A stretch of DNA of 64,000 nucleotides from Paenibacillus radicis (ex Xue et al. 2023) (GCF_024722015.1 NZ_JANQBD010000013.1:1-64000), one strand, 5' to 3'. Shown: positions 45,948 through 54,130, counted from the first letter of the stretch. Numbers and translations: made by a program. The notes: a model not told the origin generated them from the sequence alone.

Positions 45948-48092
45948 TCAAACGATAAATGTTGCCATGCTTTGCTTTAGCTGCTTCGACTGCTCATCCA
46001 AATATTGTGCCGAGCCCATGTTCTCCTTCGCTGAAGCCACTTGGCGTAATGATGCCTCGGAGACTTGCTCGGCACTGACAGCTGTCGATTGGGCAATAGA
46101 CAGCATTTCCTGTAAATCATGGGCCACCTCGTCAGTTCCCGCAGAAAATTGCTCGCAGGTCGCAGAGATGCTCTGAATGAGTCCGGAAAGATGCCCAATA
46201 GATTGCAGAACGCTCTGGAATTGATTGCCCGTCTGATGAACCAGAAGGATGCCCTTCTCGACTTCAGCAGCGCCCTCCTTCATCTGCATCGCTGATGATG
46301 CCGCAGCTTGTCGTATAACTTGAACGACTTTGGTAATGGTCAGGGCTGCAGCTGCGGATTGCTCTGACAGCTTGCGCACCTGTGCGGCCACGACAGCAAA
46401 GCCACGGCCATGCTCGCCCGCCCGAGCTGCTTCTATTGCCGCATTAAGAGCGAGCAGATTGGTTTGCGCAGCAATATCCCGGATATCATCGACCGATTTG
46501 CCGATATCCGCCGAGCCCTCTTCCAGCCCCTTAATCATAGACCCCAGCTGGCTTATAGATTGTTTAATCTGATTCATTTGCTGGACGGCATCACTAATTG
46601 ACTGATGCCCCGTCTCTGCTTCATTCGTTGTTTTAACCGCTTCATCCGAAGCAACAGCCGTACTATCCGCCATATGCTGGATGCCCGTTGCCATATCCGC
46701 CATCTGAACAGCCGATTGCTTGGCAAAATCCAACTGCATTCGTGCCCCTTCTGCGATAAGGTTAAAAGCTGCCGACACATCCTTACTGCTTTCTGACGAA
46801 TCGGATGAACCTGCTGCAAGCTGATGCGCCAATACTGACATTTCTTCCGCTGCCTTGAGATTGGATTCAATAATGGTTGTAAGCGATTCTGCGGTTCCAT
46901 TGAATGCGGCACAGATCGTTCTAAGCTCATCCTTTGTCTCCAATGGTACCCGAACGGTGAAATCGCCGGAAGCCAGCTTCATAGAACCAATGGCCATGAA
47001 TCGAACCGTTCTGCGAATCGACAAATACAGCGACACAAATAAATAAACATTAATGGCAATAAAGCTAATAGCAACGACCAGCAGTGAATTTTTTTGCCAT
47101 TGATAGGTTACAAGCTTGGCCTGGACGCTTCGCTCCAATTGAATCAGCACAGCTTTATACAGCTCCTTATCGGTCTGATAGGCGCGCTCTCCCAACGCCG
47201 CTAAGTCTTTTCCCATATCAAATACATGTTCTTTGTCTTTGGACAGCAGCTGAAGCTGTATGTTATCGACAAGCGTGTTATTGCTTTGCTGAAAGTCTCC
47301 ATGCAGAGCTTCCAAAGCTTTTACCGTATCTTTATTTTCCATTTTGCGCAGATTTGTTTTAATCGCTTGAAGTCTTTTAAAGCTTGCTTCTTTGGTCAGA
47401 AGCTCCCGGTTGGCCTCGGACATTTGCCTGGAAGCCACTACACTTTGCCCGATTGTGGATAGCAGATTCGTACGCTCCGTTTGATTAAAGAGCTGTGTAG
47501 CGGTATCCAGCAATAAATGAACCTCCGGGTGGGCATCCAGATTCAATTGCGATGTTTCCGCTATCGTGTTCCAGTAATCCTCTATGTCCCTTATCAGCTT
47601 CTTATGCGTGTCTATCCCTTGCTCATATCCAGCCGTATAAATTTGCAGCTTGGTGTAGTACCAGTCCTCCTGAAGCATCTTCCATTTATCCTTGGTGTCA
47701 TAGGTAGCGCCATAGGTATCGTTCCAAGCCTTCAACGCGCTCATTTTCTCCTCAACCGCCGTTTTCTGCTCATCCATCTTGGCCTTCATTGAGGTTGCAC
47801 CGTTCAAATAACGGATAGACTGACTCCGATGCTCCTCGAGCTCCATTTGGAGCTCCATTAGCAGCTTGATTGGAAGGATACCTTCCGCTTCTTTAACGGT
47901 GAATTGGATATTATCCGACACATCCGAAATAAATAAGTAAGCCGATACGACAATAGGAATGATGAAGATCAAGCCCACGACCATAAACTTCTGTAAAAAA
48001 CTCAATCCATTTAAAAATTGTACTGCGGGAATAAAGACCTTTGAGATCCGGACATCCTCTGTATTTGTGTTCGCGGATGCTTCTGTTCCCAT
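45948..48092 (-). CDS. Methyl-accepting chemotaxis protein
   Basis: A 714-residue receptor. Membrane segments lie near 31-52 and 350-372, enclosing a roughly 300-residue mostly helical extracellular domain (not an obvious cache domain); then a HAMP domain and a signalling hairpin with the canonical tip DIAAQTNLLALNAAIEAARA. It controls CheA and hence swimming. It is the last gene of the sulfatase-phytase-isomerase operon, so it probably detects the same compound, directly or through a binding protein. GGAGGGG precedes ATG 48092. Confidence 0.87.
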   Translation of the reverse strand: MGTEASANTNTEDVRISKVFIPAVQFLNGLSFLQKFMVVGLIFIIPIVVSAYLFISDVSDNIQFTVKEAEGILPIKLLMELQMELEEHRSQSIRYLNGATSMKAKMDEQKTAVEEKMSALKAWNDTYGATYDTKDKWKMLQEDWYYTKLQIYTAGYEQGIDTHKKLIRDIEDYWNTIAETSQLNLDAHPEVHLLLDTATQLFNQTERTNLLSTIGQSVVASRQMSEANRELLTKEASFKRLQAIKTNLRKMENKDTVKALEALHGDFQQSNNTLVDNIQLQLLSKDKEHVFDMGKDLAALGERAYQTDKELYKAVLIQLERSVQAKLVTYQWQKNSLLVVAISFIAINVYLFVSLYLSIRRTVRFMAIGSMKLASGDFTVRVPLETKDELRTICAAFNGTAESLTTIIESNLKAAEEMSVLAHQLAAGSSDSSESSKDVSAAFNLIAEGARMQLDFAKQSAVQMADMATGIQHMADSTAVASDEAVKTTNEAETGHQSISDAVQQMNQIKQSISQLGSMIKGLEEGSADIGKSVDDIRDIAAQTNLLALNAAIEAARAGEHGRGFAVVAAQVRKLSEQSAAAALTITKVVQVIRQAAASSAMQMKEGAAEVEKGILLVHQTGNQFQSVLQSIGHLSGLIQSISATCEQFSAGTDEVAHDLQEMLSIAQSTAVSAEQVSEASLRQVASAKENMGSAQYLDEQSKQLKQSMATFIV

Positions 48093-48134
48093 ATGGCACC
48101 CCTCCGTCTTGTTTTCCAGGTCAGCTCCTGCCTC

Positions 48135-49055
48135 CTACATTCCGCGATAGCTTTTGGCCGGTCGGATATGGGCCTGCTTTACTCTTCTTATTGATCCGAA
48201 TATTAAGTCGCAGGGTTCAAACATTCCTGAGCATTTGTCCATCGTAAACTCCAAATTGTAAATTCCCTCATAGCCTGATGTCCGTAGAACATCCGTGTAC
48301 GTTTCAAGCGGCAGACTTTCTTTTTCAATCAAAGGATTATGAATGCCATTCGAGGCAACACCGTGTAGATGGGTATGAGAAACCCGTTTCATAAAGGATG
48401 GAGAAGGTAATCCACCACCATATCGCTCAATTGGATGAGCGTGCCCGGATATTCGCAGCTGCTCGGCATAATAAGCTCCAAGGTCCCAACAAATACCGAC
48501 AGACGGGCTTTCGATATCCTCCACGATACGAAGCATTCTCTCTAATGGGCAACCGGGAATAGAACCGTCCGAGCTAAGCTTGCTGTTTTCTAAGGCAAAA
48601 GTAATAGGCAGCCCCTCAGCGGTAACAATCTCCGTCCAATGGCGAAGCAGCCTGACCGTTTGCTCATGCCATTCAGCATTGGAAACTTTGGCAGCCCAGG
48701 CATCCACAAGCGGAAGCGTCATCAGAAGAGTAGATTGGTATTTGTGAAAATGGTTGACGATGAATGACATCGACGGATAGATCTCCGCAAAACAAGATCC
48801 CCGGGCAGTGTCTGCAACTTCCCCTTGAACCGTCAGCACAAGCCCCATGCCCCAGATGAGCTCGATAATTTCACGGTATACACGGGGATTCGCTGAGCGC
48901 GGTAAATACCTTAGCTCAATAGATGTGATTCCACTTGCTTTGAGCACGTCCAGGAATAGCTCTATACTTTCATAATGTGCGATCCATTCGCTGCTGCTAT
49001 CCTTACCGGCCCCCCCGAAAAACGCAAGGCTTTGTAATGAAAAACCCAGCTTCAT
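48135..49055 (-). CDS. Xylose-isomerase-like TIM-barrel protein, divergent paralogue
   Basis: A 306-residue paralogue of the protein at 39146-40030, sharing GFSLQS, FAEIYPSMS, the ALEN block (E156), WDLG (D191) and THLHG. However, residues that should bind metal or substrate differ: VHGHV is VQGEV here and the His after WDMG is Ala (A194). It may have lost catalysis, changed reaction, or act as a binding protein. It lies between the second phytase gene (49081) and the chemoreceptor gene. The ribosome site is weak, so expression may depend on coupling. Confidence 0.72.
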   Translation of the reverse strand: MKLGFSLQSLAFFGGAGKDSSSEWIAHYESIELFLDVLKASGITSIELRYLPRSANPRVYREIIELIWGMGLVLTVQGEVADTARGSCFAEIYPSMSFIVNHFHKYQSTLLMTLPLVDAWAAKVSNAEWHEQTVRLLRHWTEIVTAEGLPITFALENSKLSSDGSIPGCPLERMLRIVEDIESPSVGICWDLGAYYAEQLRISGHAHPIERYGGGLPSPSFMKRVSHTHLHGVASNGIHNPLIEKESLPLETYTDVLRTSGYEGIYNLEFTMDKCSGMFEPCDLIFGSIRRVKQAHIRPAKSYRGM

Positions 49056-49080
49056 AACTGATCACTTCATCTCTTTCAAG

Positions 49081-49986
49081 TTAAGATGCGGACTTCTTAC
49101 CTTCAAGCCACCTCGACCAGTTCCCCTCAAACCCTCCATGAACATGAATGCAGTATTCGTAAAAAGTATGAATAAAAGCAAGGCGCTCCATAGCCGGTTC
49201 ATATTTAAACGTATCGTTCGGATCGACGCTTTTCATATCTTTACCACCGATTTGAATTTGACGCCGTATAATATCCTCCTTGCTCACCTCTCCCGAATTC
49301 CGCAGCATATCATACATCAGCATAAATGAGGTTGTACGCCCGACACCTCCCCGGCAGTGAAAATGAAGCCACGTATTTGCCGGCAGCGCTTTCACAAAAT
49401 CAATGAATTGATCGACGACCACATTCAATGGGCGATGATGATCCGTAACGAAAAAACGTTGATAGCCCAAGCCTTCTCCGATTACCAGCTCCTTCTCCGT
49501 TAGAACCGTCTTCGGGTTGGTTACAGGTTCAGCCAGATTAACCGACTTCCCCTCCAATTGATCAAAAATGATGGAAGGCGATGCAATCAGACCGTCCAAA
49601 ACAAGTTTTTCCGCGTCTCTAGCCTCGTTATCATTCAGTCCCTTGTTCGTGCCATTATTCGGACCATACCAACTAACAGCCATTCCGTTAACAAAGCCGT
49701 GGCTCTCTTGTCGCAAATCCACTATCGTAATTGGTGTATGTCCGATCGTCTGAGCTATGCATTGCAGTCCTTTTTTGGAAAACATCCCGCTCCCTGACGC
49801 TTTTAATTCCGCAAGTCCTGTCAGGTTCAGCTGGTCCCCGTCAATGGATTGGATGGGTGTAGTGGTCATTCGAAACCGTTTTGGCAGCACATGGATGTTG
49901 TCCACGTCGATTAATTGATTCACCTTCAGGTTATCTTTCTTTCCTGTACCGGCTTGGCCGGAATCTTGATCATGTCCATTCGTCAT
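49081..49986 (-). CDS. PTP-like (cysteine) phytase, copy 2, cytoplasmic
   Basis: About 301 residues; paralogue of the protein at 43844-44764. The P-loop is HCRGGVGRTT (C211, R217), general acid D182 (FVTDHHRP), family block RQIQIGGKDM near the C-terminus. It has a hydrophilic Lys/Asp/Gly-rich N-terminus and no signal peptide, so it should act in the cytoplasm. ATG 49986 is chosen because GGAAGGGG lies 10 bases upstream; ATG 50007 is 1 base from its GAGG. It follows the sulfatase-like gene closely and should release phosphates from an inositol-polyphosphate-like ester. Confidence 0.77.
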   Translation of the reverse strand: MTNGHDQDSGQAGTGKKDNLKVNQLIDVDNIHVLPKRFRMTTTPIQSIDGDQLNLTGLAELKASGSGMFSKKGLQCIAQTIGHTPITIVDLRQESHGFVNGMAVSWYGPNNGTNKGLNDNEARDAEKLVLDGLIASPSIIFDQLEGKSVNLAEPVTNPKTVLTEKELVIGEGLGYQRFFVTDHHRPLNVVVDQFIDFVKALPANTWLHFHCRGGVGRTTSFMLMYDMLRNSGEVSKEDIIRRQIQIGGKDMKSVDPNDTFKYEPAMERLAFIHTFYEYCIHVHGGFEGNWSRWLEGKKSAS

Positions 49987-50013
49987 TTGCAATATGCCCC
50001 TTCCCATTCCTCA

Positions 50014-51378
50014 TTAAAATGGATTCGTGCGTACCGGCAGCGTATTTTCCGTTTGAATCAACCGCTGCAGCAGCTCCCATATCAACTTATCGCGAATCTT
50101 TTGATAGCCTGGGTCACTCCACACATTATTCAATTGAAGCGGATCCAGCCTTAAATCGTACATGACACCCTTCTCCTGGTTGCTCCAGATGGTCAGGCGG
50201 TAGTCCTGGCTGCGAAGTGTTTTTTCGAATACCTCCGCCGTATCGGTTCTTGATACCTCCGTATTCAGTTCAACCAGAGCAAAGGGAACCCTGCCCGCAT
50301 CCTCCTCCCCTTTTAGCAAAGGCAGCAAACTTCTCGCTTGCATGGAATGTGGCTTCATACTGCCAGTCAAGTCGCAAATCGTTGGTGCCAGATCAAACAG
50401 CTGGACGATGTCGTCTACAACTCTGCCTTTGTCCATAATGTCCGGCGTTCTGACAATCAAGGGAATGCGGATGCTCTCATCCTCCGATCTGCCCTTCCCC
50501 CAACGTCCCCAATCTCCAAGAAATTCCCCGTGATCGCTGGAGAGCAATACCGCCGTCCGTTCGGAGAGCCCCGATTCATCCAAATAAGCCATAAGCCTGC
50601 CTATACAATCATCAACATGAGAAACCAAGGTGTAATAGGCTGCCTTCTTTTGCCGAATCACAACTTCGTTCTCTGCGGTAATTTCGCAGTTTCTTGGAAG
50701 AGTGAGTTCATCCGGATCATAACGGCCCAACAAATCTGAAGGAACAATAAAAGGAGAATGCGGATCAAAAAAACTGGTCCAAAGCATGAACGGAGCCGAA
50801 CCAAACTCTCGCAAAAATTCGATTGAGGCTTCGCTTACCCAGCGGCTATGTGAAGCTTCAGAAGGAAAGCTGCCGTTAACCGAAAGGTGATCTGTTTGAT
50901 TCCGTACTCGGGTCGCCCCCGGCTCAATCCGCACTGCTTCAGCATATTGGGGATGGTTTCGTTCGACCCATTGTGTGTAAGGATCACGATAGGTTCCCCG
51001 CTCATCGGTCACCTGCAGCGTCCGGTAACCATAGCTCGGATGCGGAGCGGTATGATCACGGTACGTATGATTCTGCACATGCAGCTTGCCGATATGGGCT
51101 GTATGATAGCCTCTTTGGCTCAATATTTGCGGAAACGTCACCTCCTGCTCCGATAATCGAACACCGCCGCCACGAACCCCATGAGCATGGGGGAAGCGGC
51201 CGGTCAGAAGAGAGGAGCGCGCTGGCATACAAGCGGGTGCATTCGTAAATGCATGTGTAAATCTCACACCTTCCATGCTCAGCCTATCGATATTCGGTGT
51301 TTCTATCTCCTTATTGCCAGCGCAGGAAAGTGCATCCCAACGCAGCTGGTCTATAGTTATGACGAGGATGTTCATCAT
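50014..51378 (-). CDS. Sulfatase / phosphonate monoester hydrolase family enzyme
   Basis: A 454-residue alkaline-phosphatase-superfamily hydrolase. The formylglycine motif is CMPAR (C50, P52, R54), so C50 must be oxidised by a formylglycine-generating enzyme encoded elsewhere. Metal and active-site residues are seen in TIDQLRWD (D10), GKLH (K98, H100), FDPHSPF (H207) and SDHGEFLGDWG (D282, H283). There is no signal peptide. It could cleave sulfate esters, phosphonate monoesters or phosphodiesters; the phosphatase-rich context favours the last two or a sulfated polyol. First gene of the second LacI-controlled operon. Confidence 0.82.
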   Translation of the reverse strand: MMNILVITIDQLRWDALSCAGNKEIETPNIDRLSMEGVRFTHAFTNAPACMPARSSLLTGRFPHAHGVRGGGVRLSEQEVTFPQILSQRGYHTAHIGKLHVQNHTYRDHTAPHPSYGYRTLQVTDERGTYRDPYTQWVERNHPQYAEAVRIEPGATRVRNQTDHLSVNGSFPSEASHSRWVSEASIEFLREFGSAPFMLWTSFFDPHSPFIVPSDLLGRYDPDELTLPRNCEITAENEVVIRQKKAAYYTLVSHVDDCIGRLMAYLDESGLSERTAVLLSSDHGEFLGDWGRWGKGRSEDESIRIPLIVRTPDIMDKGRVVDDIVQLFDLAPTICDLTGSMKPHSMQARSLLPLLKGEEDAGRVPFALVELNTEVSRTDTAEVFEKTLRSQDYRLTIWSNQEKGVMYDLRLDPLQLNNVWSDPGYQKIRDKLIWELLQRLIQTENTLPVRTNPF

Positions 51379-51690
51379 AAGATGCCATCACCTCTTTCTT
51401 TGGCAAATCAAAGCTTTAGGGTAAGCGCTTTCTCATTGGCTAAAAATAAGTTTCCTCTAGAGCTCAGGAAATGTGTTGAGAAATTCAGTATAAAAAACGT
51501 AAGTTTTAAGAGTATGAGTGTGAGTGTGAGTGTGAGATAACGCTTGTTTGTGTATGCTTCCTTGCATTTATGAAGACTGCAATTTCATACAGCCTAGCAG
51601 TTATAAAAGCAATTGCGATCCCAACTTGCTGCTGCATTCACAAGTTCAGAAGCAGATTTGGTTAAAGTATCACATCCTCCGTTTTCTTTT
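51379..51690 (-). other. Long untranslated leader of the sulfatase/phytase operon
   Basis: No gene was found between the operator and the ATG. The leader holds a GTGTGA microsatellite (about 51507-51537), a possible cre site and an early GGAGG with no usable frame. I could not fold it into a known riboswitch. Confidence 0.5.
51420..51433 (-). promoter_or_regulatory. Possible cre (CcpA) site in the leader
   Basis: On the minus strand AGAAAGCGCTTACC fits the Bacillus catabolite-response consensus WTGNAARCGNWWWCA loosely in its core (GAAAGCGCTTAC). It lies about 45 bases before the sulfatase-like ATG and about 280 bases after the predicted transcription start, where bound CcpA could block elongation. 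Confidence 0.4.
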
Positions 51691-51746
51691 GGTAACGTTA
51701 CCGGAAACGTTACCAAAATTGTAAAATAATATCCCCCTTTTGTCAA
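51691..51746 (-). promoter_or_regulatory. Sulfatase/phytase operon promoter with tandem LacI operators
   Basis: On the minus strand -35 TTGACA (51746-51741), 17-base spacer, -10 TACAAT (51723-51718), 3 bases, then GGTAACGTTTCC (51714-51703) and GGTAACGTTACC (51702-51691). Spacing is identical to the lacI promoter; only the order of the perfect and imperfect palindromes is swapped. The predicted leader before ATG 51378 is about 330 bases long. Confidence 0.83.
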
Positions 51747-51784
51747 TTCACATTTTTCATTAGCTTGTCTCTAGCCGAAGGAGA

Positions 51785-52735
51785 CTATCTCTTCCCAAAT
51801 GGATCAACCACCTGCGGTATATGCTCGACTGGATCACTAATCACGCTGCCGTCTTCAAGCCGCTGCCATGTATCGAAGCGCCGGTCCCCTTCAACTAATC
51901 GAATCATGCGGGCCCCGCGCAGAAAATCATCCGGTCCTTTTGCATTAAAGCCGCTTAACCGTGAAAAACAAAGTCGGATGCCATGCAGGTCACCGTAATA
52001 ATCGTTCAGGTGGTCATGACCGACAAAGGTTCCCATCACATCCCCCATCTCGACCATAGCTGCAAACATGCCTGTGTTAATCTTGGGACAGCTGATTCCC
52101 TTGTTGTTACTACCATAGCAAATGTTGTAATCCCATATTTCTCTATATTCAGGCAGTGGGATATGGAAGAAAGCAAGCGCTGGCAGCGGCTCGCCACCGC
52201 ATTCCTCTGTCATTGCGGCCGATTGACGAATATACCAATCAACCTGATTATGGTGAAACCATGTCGAGCCGCCAAAGGAGTGCTCCGTTTTGGCTCCCGA
52301 ATCCATCATATAGAGAGCAGCACTAACAGCCGAAGATCGGCTTGACTGTATGCGCAGCACATAATTAGAAATCCCTTGAATAGTCTCGGGCCCTTGCTCA
52401 AAAAAGCAGTTCGGCAGCTGCGTCAGCAGCTCTGCAAGCTGATCCGGATCAATCCCGGCTTCATACTCATGATTCCCATAAACGAAAGCCCATGGAATTC
52501 CACTTTCGACCACGGTTGAAACTGCATCGGCAAATGCAGATAACGGCTCCGGCGTCTCTTTCTTGTGAATAATATCCCCGGTAATGATAATTAAGTCAGG
52601 ACGTTCTGTATCAATGACATAGCTCATAAATTGCTGTGTACGCAAGTCCTTGCTATCCCCGTTATACCAGTGCAAATCGGTGAATTGCACAATCGTAAAA
52701 CTTCCATTATCGCCAAATTGCAATGGAAAAGACAT
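51785..52735 (-). CDS. Calcineurin-like metallophosphoesterase (Dcr2-like)
   Basis: A 316-residue binuclear metallophosphatase. Metal ligands are D20 and H22 (FTDLHW), D54 (TGDII), N88 and H89 (GNHEY), a His in AFFHIPLPEY, and GHDH near residue 240. Dcr2-type members hydrolyse phosphomonoesters or diesters. There is no signal peptide, so it is cytoplasmic. It is a single-gene unit with its own LacI operator, which ties it to the phytase regulon; it could open phosphodiester forms of the substrate. GGAGG is 8 bases before the ATG. Confidence 0.83.
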   Translation of the reverse strand: MSFPLQFGDNGSFTIVQFTDLHWYNGDSKDLRTQQFMSYVIDTERPDLIIITGDIIHKKETPEPLSAFADAVSTVVESGIPWAFVYGNHEYEAGIDPDQLAELLTQLPNCFFEQGPETIQGISNYVLRIQSSRSSAVSAALYMMDSGAKTEHSFGGSTWFHHNQVDWYIRQSAAMTEECGGEPLPALAFFHIPLPEYREIWDYNICYGSNNKGISCPKINTGMFAAMVEMGDVMGTFVGHDHLNDYYGDLHGIRLCFSRLSGFNAKGPDDFLRGARMIRLVEGDRRFDTWQRLEDGSVISDPVEHIPQVVDPFGKR

Positions 52736-52771
52736 TAAAATGACCTCCTGCAGTTCTGAATTCAGTTTCCC

Positions 52772-52828
52772 GGTAACGTTACCAGAACAGCTTGTTTATA
52801 TCCTAACCCATGTATAATTGGATTTCAA
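52772..52828 (-). promoter_or_regulatory. Metallophosphoesterase promoter with LacI operator
   Basis: On the minus strand -35 TTGAAA (52828-52823), 17-base spacer, -10 TAGGAT (52805-52800), then the perfect palindrome GGTAACGTTACC (52783-52772) at about +10 to +21. Only one operator is present here, against two at each of the other promoters, so repression may be weaker. Confidence 0.72.
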
Positions 52829-52904
52829 TACATGCTGAAAAATTATAAAAACGTTAGGTAAAATTATCCTGACGGACTTTTAAGTGCGAACCAGACGTTC
52901 GTGC

Positions 52905-53010
52905 ATGGAGAGGGATTGGAGTGTAGGACTGGTGGATTCGTGGGTGGGTTGGTGGATTGGTGGATTGTGGGAGTGGTGGATTTTGGATTCGTGGATTGGG
53001 GATTGGGGGA
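52905..53010. repeat. G+T-rich low-complexity stretch (GGATTGGTG type)
   Basis: The plus strand is an irregular array of GGATTGGTG, GGATTCGTG and GGATTGGGG words with almost no C. It lies upstream of the metallophosphoesterase promoter and contains no supported gene. Confidence 0.7.
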
Positions 53011-53194
53011 TTACGGCAAATGTTGAAATCGTGTTTCTTTGATAATGAGGCTTGCCACAAAAGGGAACACATCTTGCACCAGTGCCAAACCTTAATGAAA
53101 GTAAACTGCCAGACAGCCATGCAAAGCCGCAACGCACTCTCGGGAAGTACGCTCTCATAATTAGCGGGAAATTCTCCTGCAAATTTAAGAGTTT

Positions 53195-53338
53195 TTACCT
53201 GATTTTCTCATATAACTGGAAAACATCCCGTTAATTTCACTGCTTTATTACATTACGCCTATATTAGAAGGAGATTTTCCAGCTAAGTTCCTCATCTAGC
53301 ATGTAATGGGTAAATTAGCTCCAGAAATTCCAGTTAAC
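53195..53338. repeat. Dispersed repeat family A, copy 3
   Basis: TATAACTGGAAAACATCCCG (53211-53230), ATATTAGAAGGAGATTTTCC (53261-53280) and TTAGCTCCAGAAATTCC plus AGTTAAC (to 53338) follow the same order as the copies at 16.6 and 21.6 kb. Confidence 0.65.
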
Positions 53339-53377
53339 CATTCGCTACCGCTCAATGAAGACGCATTCGTGCTTCAG

Positions 53378-53530
53378 CTATATTTTTCTTGCGAGCGAAA
53401 GTTCAACATACGTTTTAGTAAAATTAAACTTTCTCTTTTTTAAAAGTCGAGCGGTGGGTACACGATCTTCAATGGTAAGCTGTATACGTGAGCCGTCATC
53501 GGAGGTGACTACTAGGGCGGCCGCTATCAC
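53378..53530 (-). pseudogene. Short open frame, possible gene remnant (repeat E, copy 3)
   Basis: A minus-strand frame from GTG 53530 (CGGA just upstream) to TAG 53378-53380 encodes about 50 residues, including VVTSDDGSRIQLTIEDR and KTYVELSLARKI. Codon composition looks natural and the peptide is protein-like, but there is no clear ribosome site and I do not recognise it. Its last 20 codons resemble the repeat E segments at 0.45 and 33.5 kb, which suggests a decayed member of a repeated family. Confidence 0.3.
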
Positions 53531-53634
53531 TCCGGCTTCCTACACGCATACCCTCTTTTGTTTTACACCATGCTGCCTATTCCATCTCCTTGTTCCTTTA
53601 TCTCTCGATTTTTGCGTATAGGATTCCGATTTTA

Positions 53635-53725
53635 GTTAAATAAAGGAATTATAAATTCCGCTATTGCCTTAAATCAGAGGCCATAGAAGGAATAAAGGAA
53701 CTTTCGTTCCTTTCAATTCCCTCAT
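53635..53725. repeat. Dispersed repeat D, partial copy
   Basis: ATAAAGGAATT..TTCCGCTATTGCCTTAAA..GGAATAAAGGAAC..GTTCC matches the right half of the elements at 33.2 kb and 62.7 kb. Confidence 0.6.
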
Positions 53726-53728
53726 TCC

Positions 53729-53768
53729 TTATTACTTATTACTTATTACTTATTACTTATTACTTACC
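53729..53768. repeat. TTATTAC microsatellite
   Basis: Five to six copies of the heptamer TTATTAC in a row, followed by two copies of TTCATCCC. Simple-sequence repeat in the gap between the phosphoesterase and the co-sensor gene. Confidence 0.85.
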
Positions 53769-53839
53769 CCTTCATCCCTTCATCCCTTCTTGGCCTTATG
53801 TAAGGATAAATGGCCTCATTTCTTTTGCAGTTGGGCTTT

Positions 53840-54130
53840 CGGTTGATTTGGTTGATTGTCGGTTGGTCGGTTCGTTGATTGTTTCTCGGTTGGTCCGTTC
53901 GTTCGTTGATTGTTTATCGGTTGGTCCGTTCGTTGATTGTTTGTTGGTTGGCCGGTTCGTTTATTGTTTGTCGGTTGGTCCGTTCGTTGATTGTTTGTCG
54001 GATGGTCGGTCAGTTGGTTGGTTGGACGATCACTTGGTTGGTTGGTCAGTTTATTGGTCGCTTGGTCGATCTGTTGATCGGTCGGTCAATTGGTTGGTCT
54101 AGCGATTGGGCGATCGGTTGGTCGAACAGT
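53840..54130. repeat. 27-bp G+T-rich minisatellite
   Basis: The word GTTGATTGTTT (or GTTTATTGTTT) starts at 53874, 53905, 53932, 53959 and 53986, giving a 27-bp period (one unit is 4 bp longer). The unit is near GTTGATTGTTTGTCGGTTGG plus TCCGTTC, and it decays into GGTTGGTCGAT-type words up to 54130. The plus strand is nearly all G and T. It lies directly downstream of the stop codon of the gene at 54193. Confidence 0.88.

Noticed and set aside
53848..54102. An 84-codon plus-strand ORF with a nine-residue repeat (FVDCLSVGP)
   Set aside because: It is the in-frame reading of the 27-bp minisatellite; no ribosome site and no non-repeat sequence.
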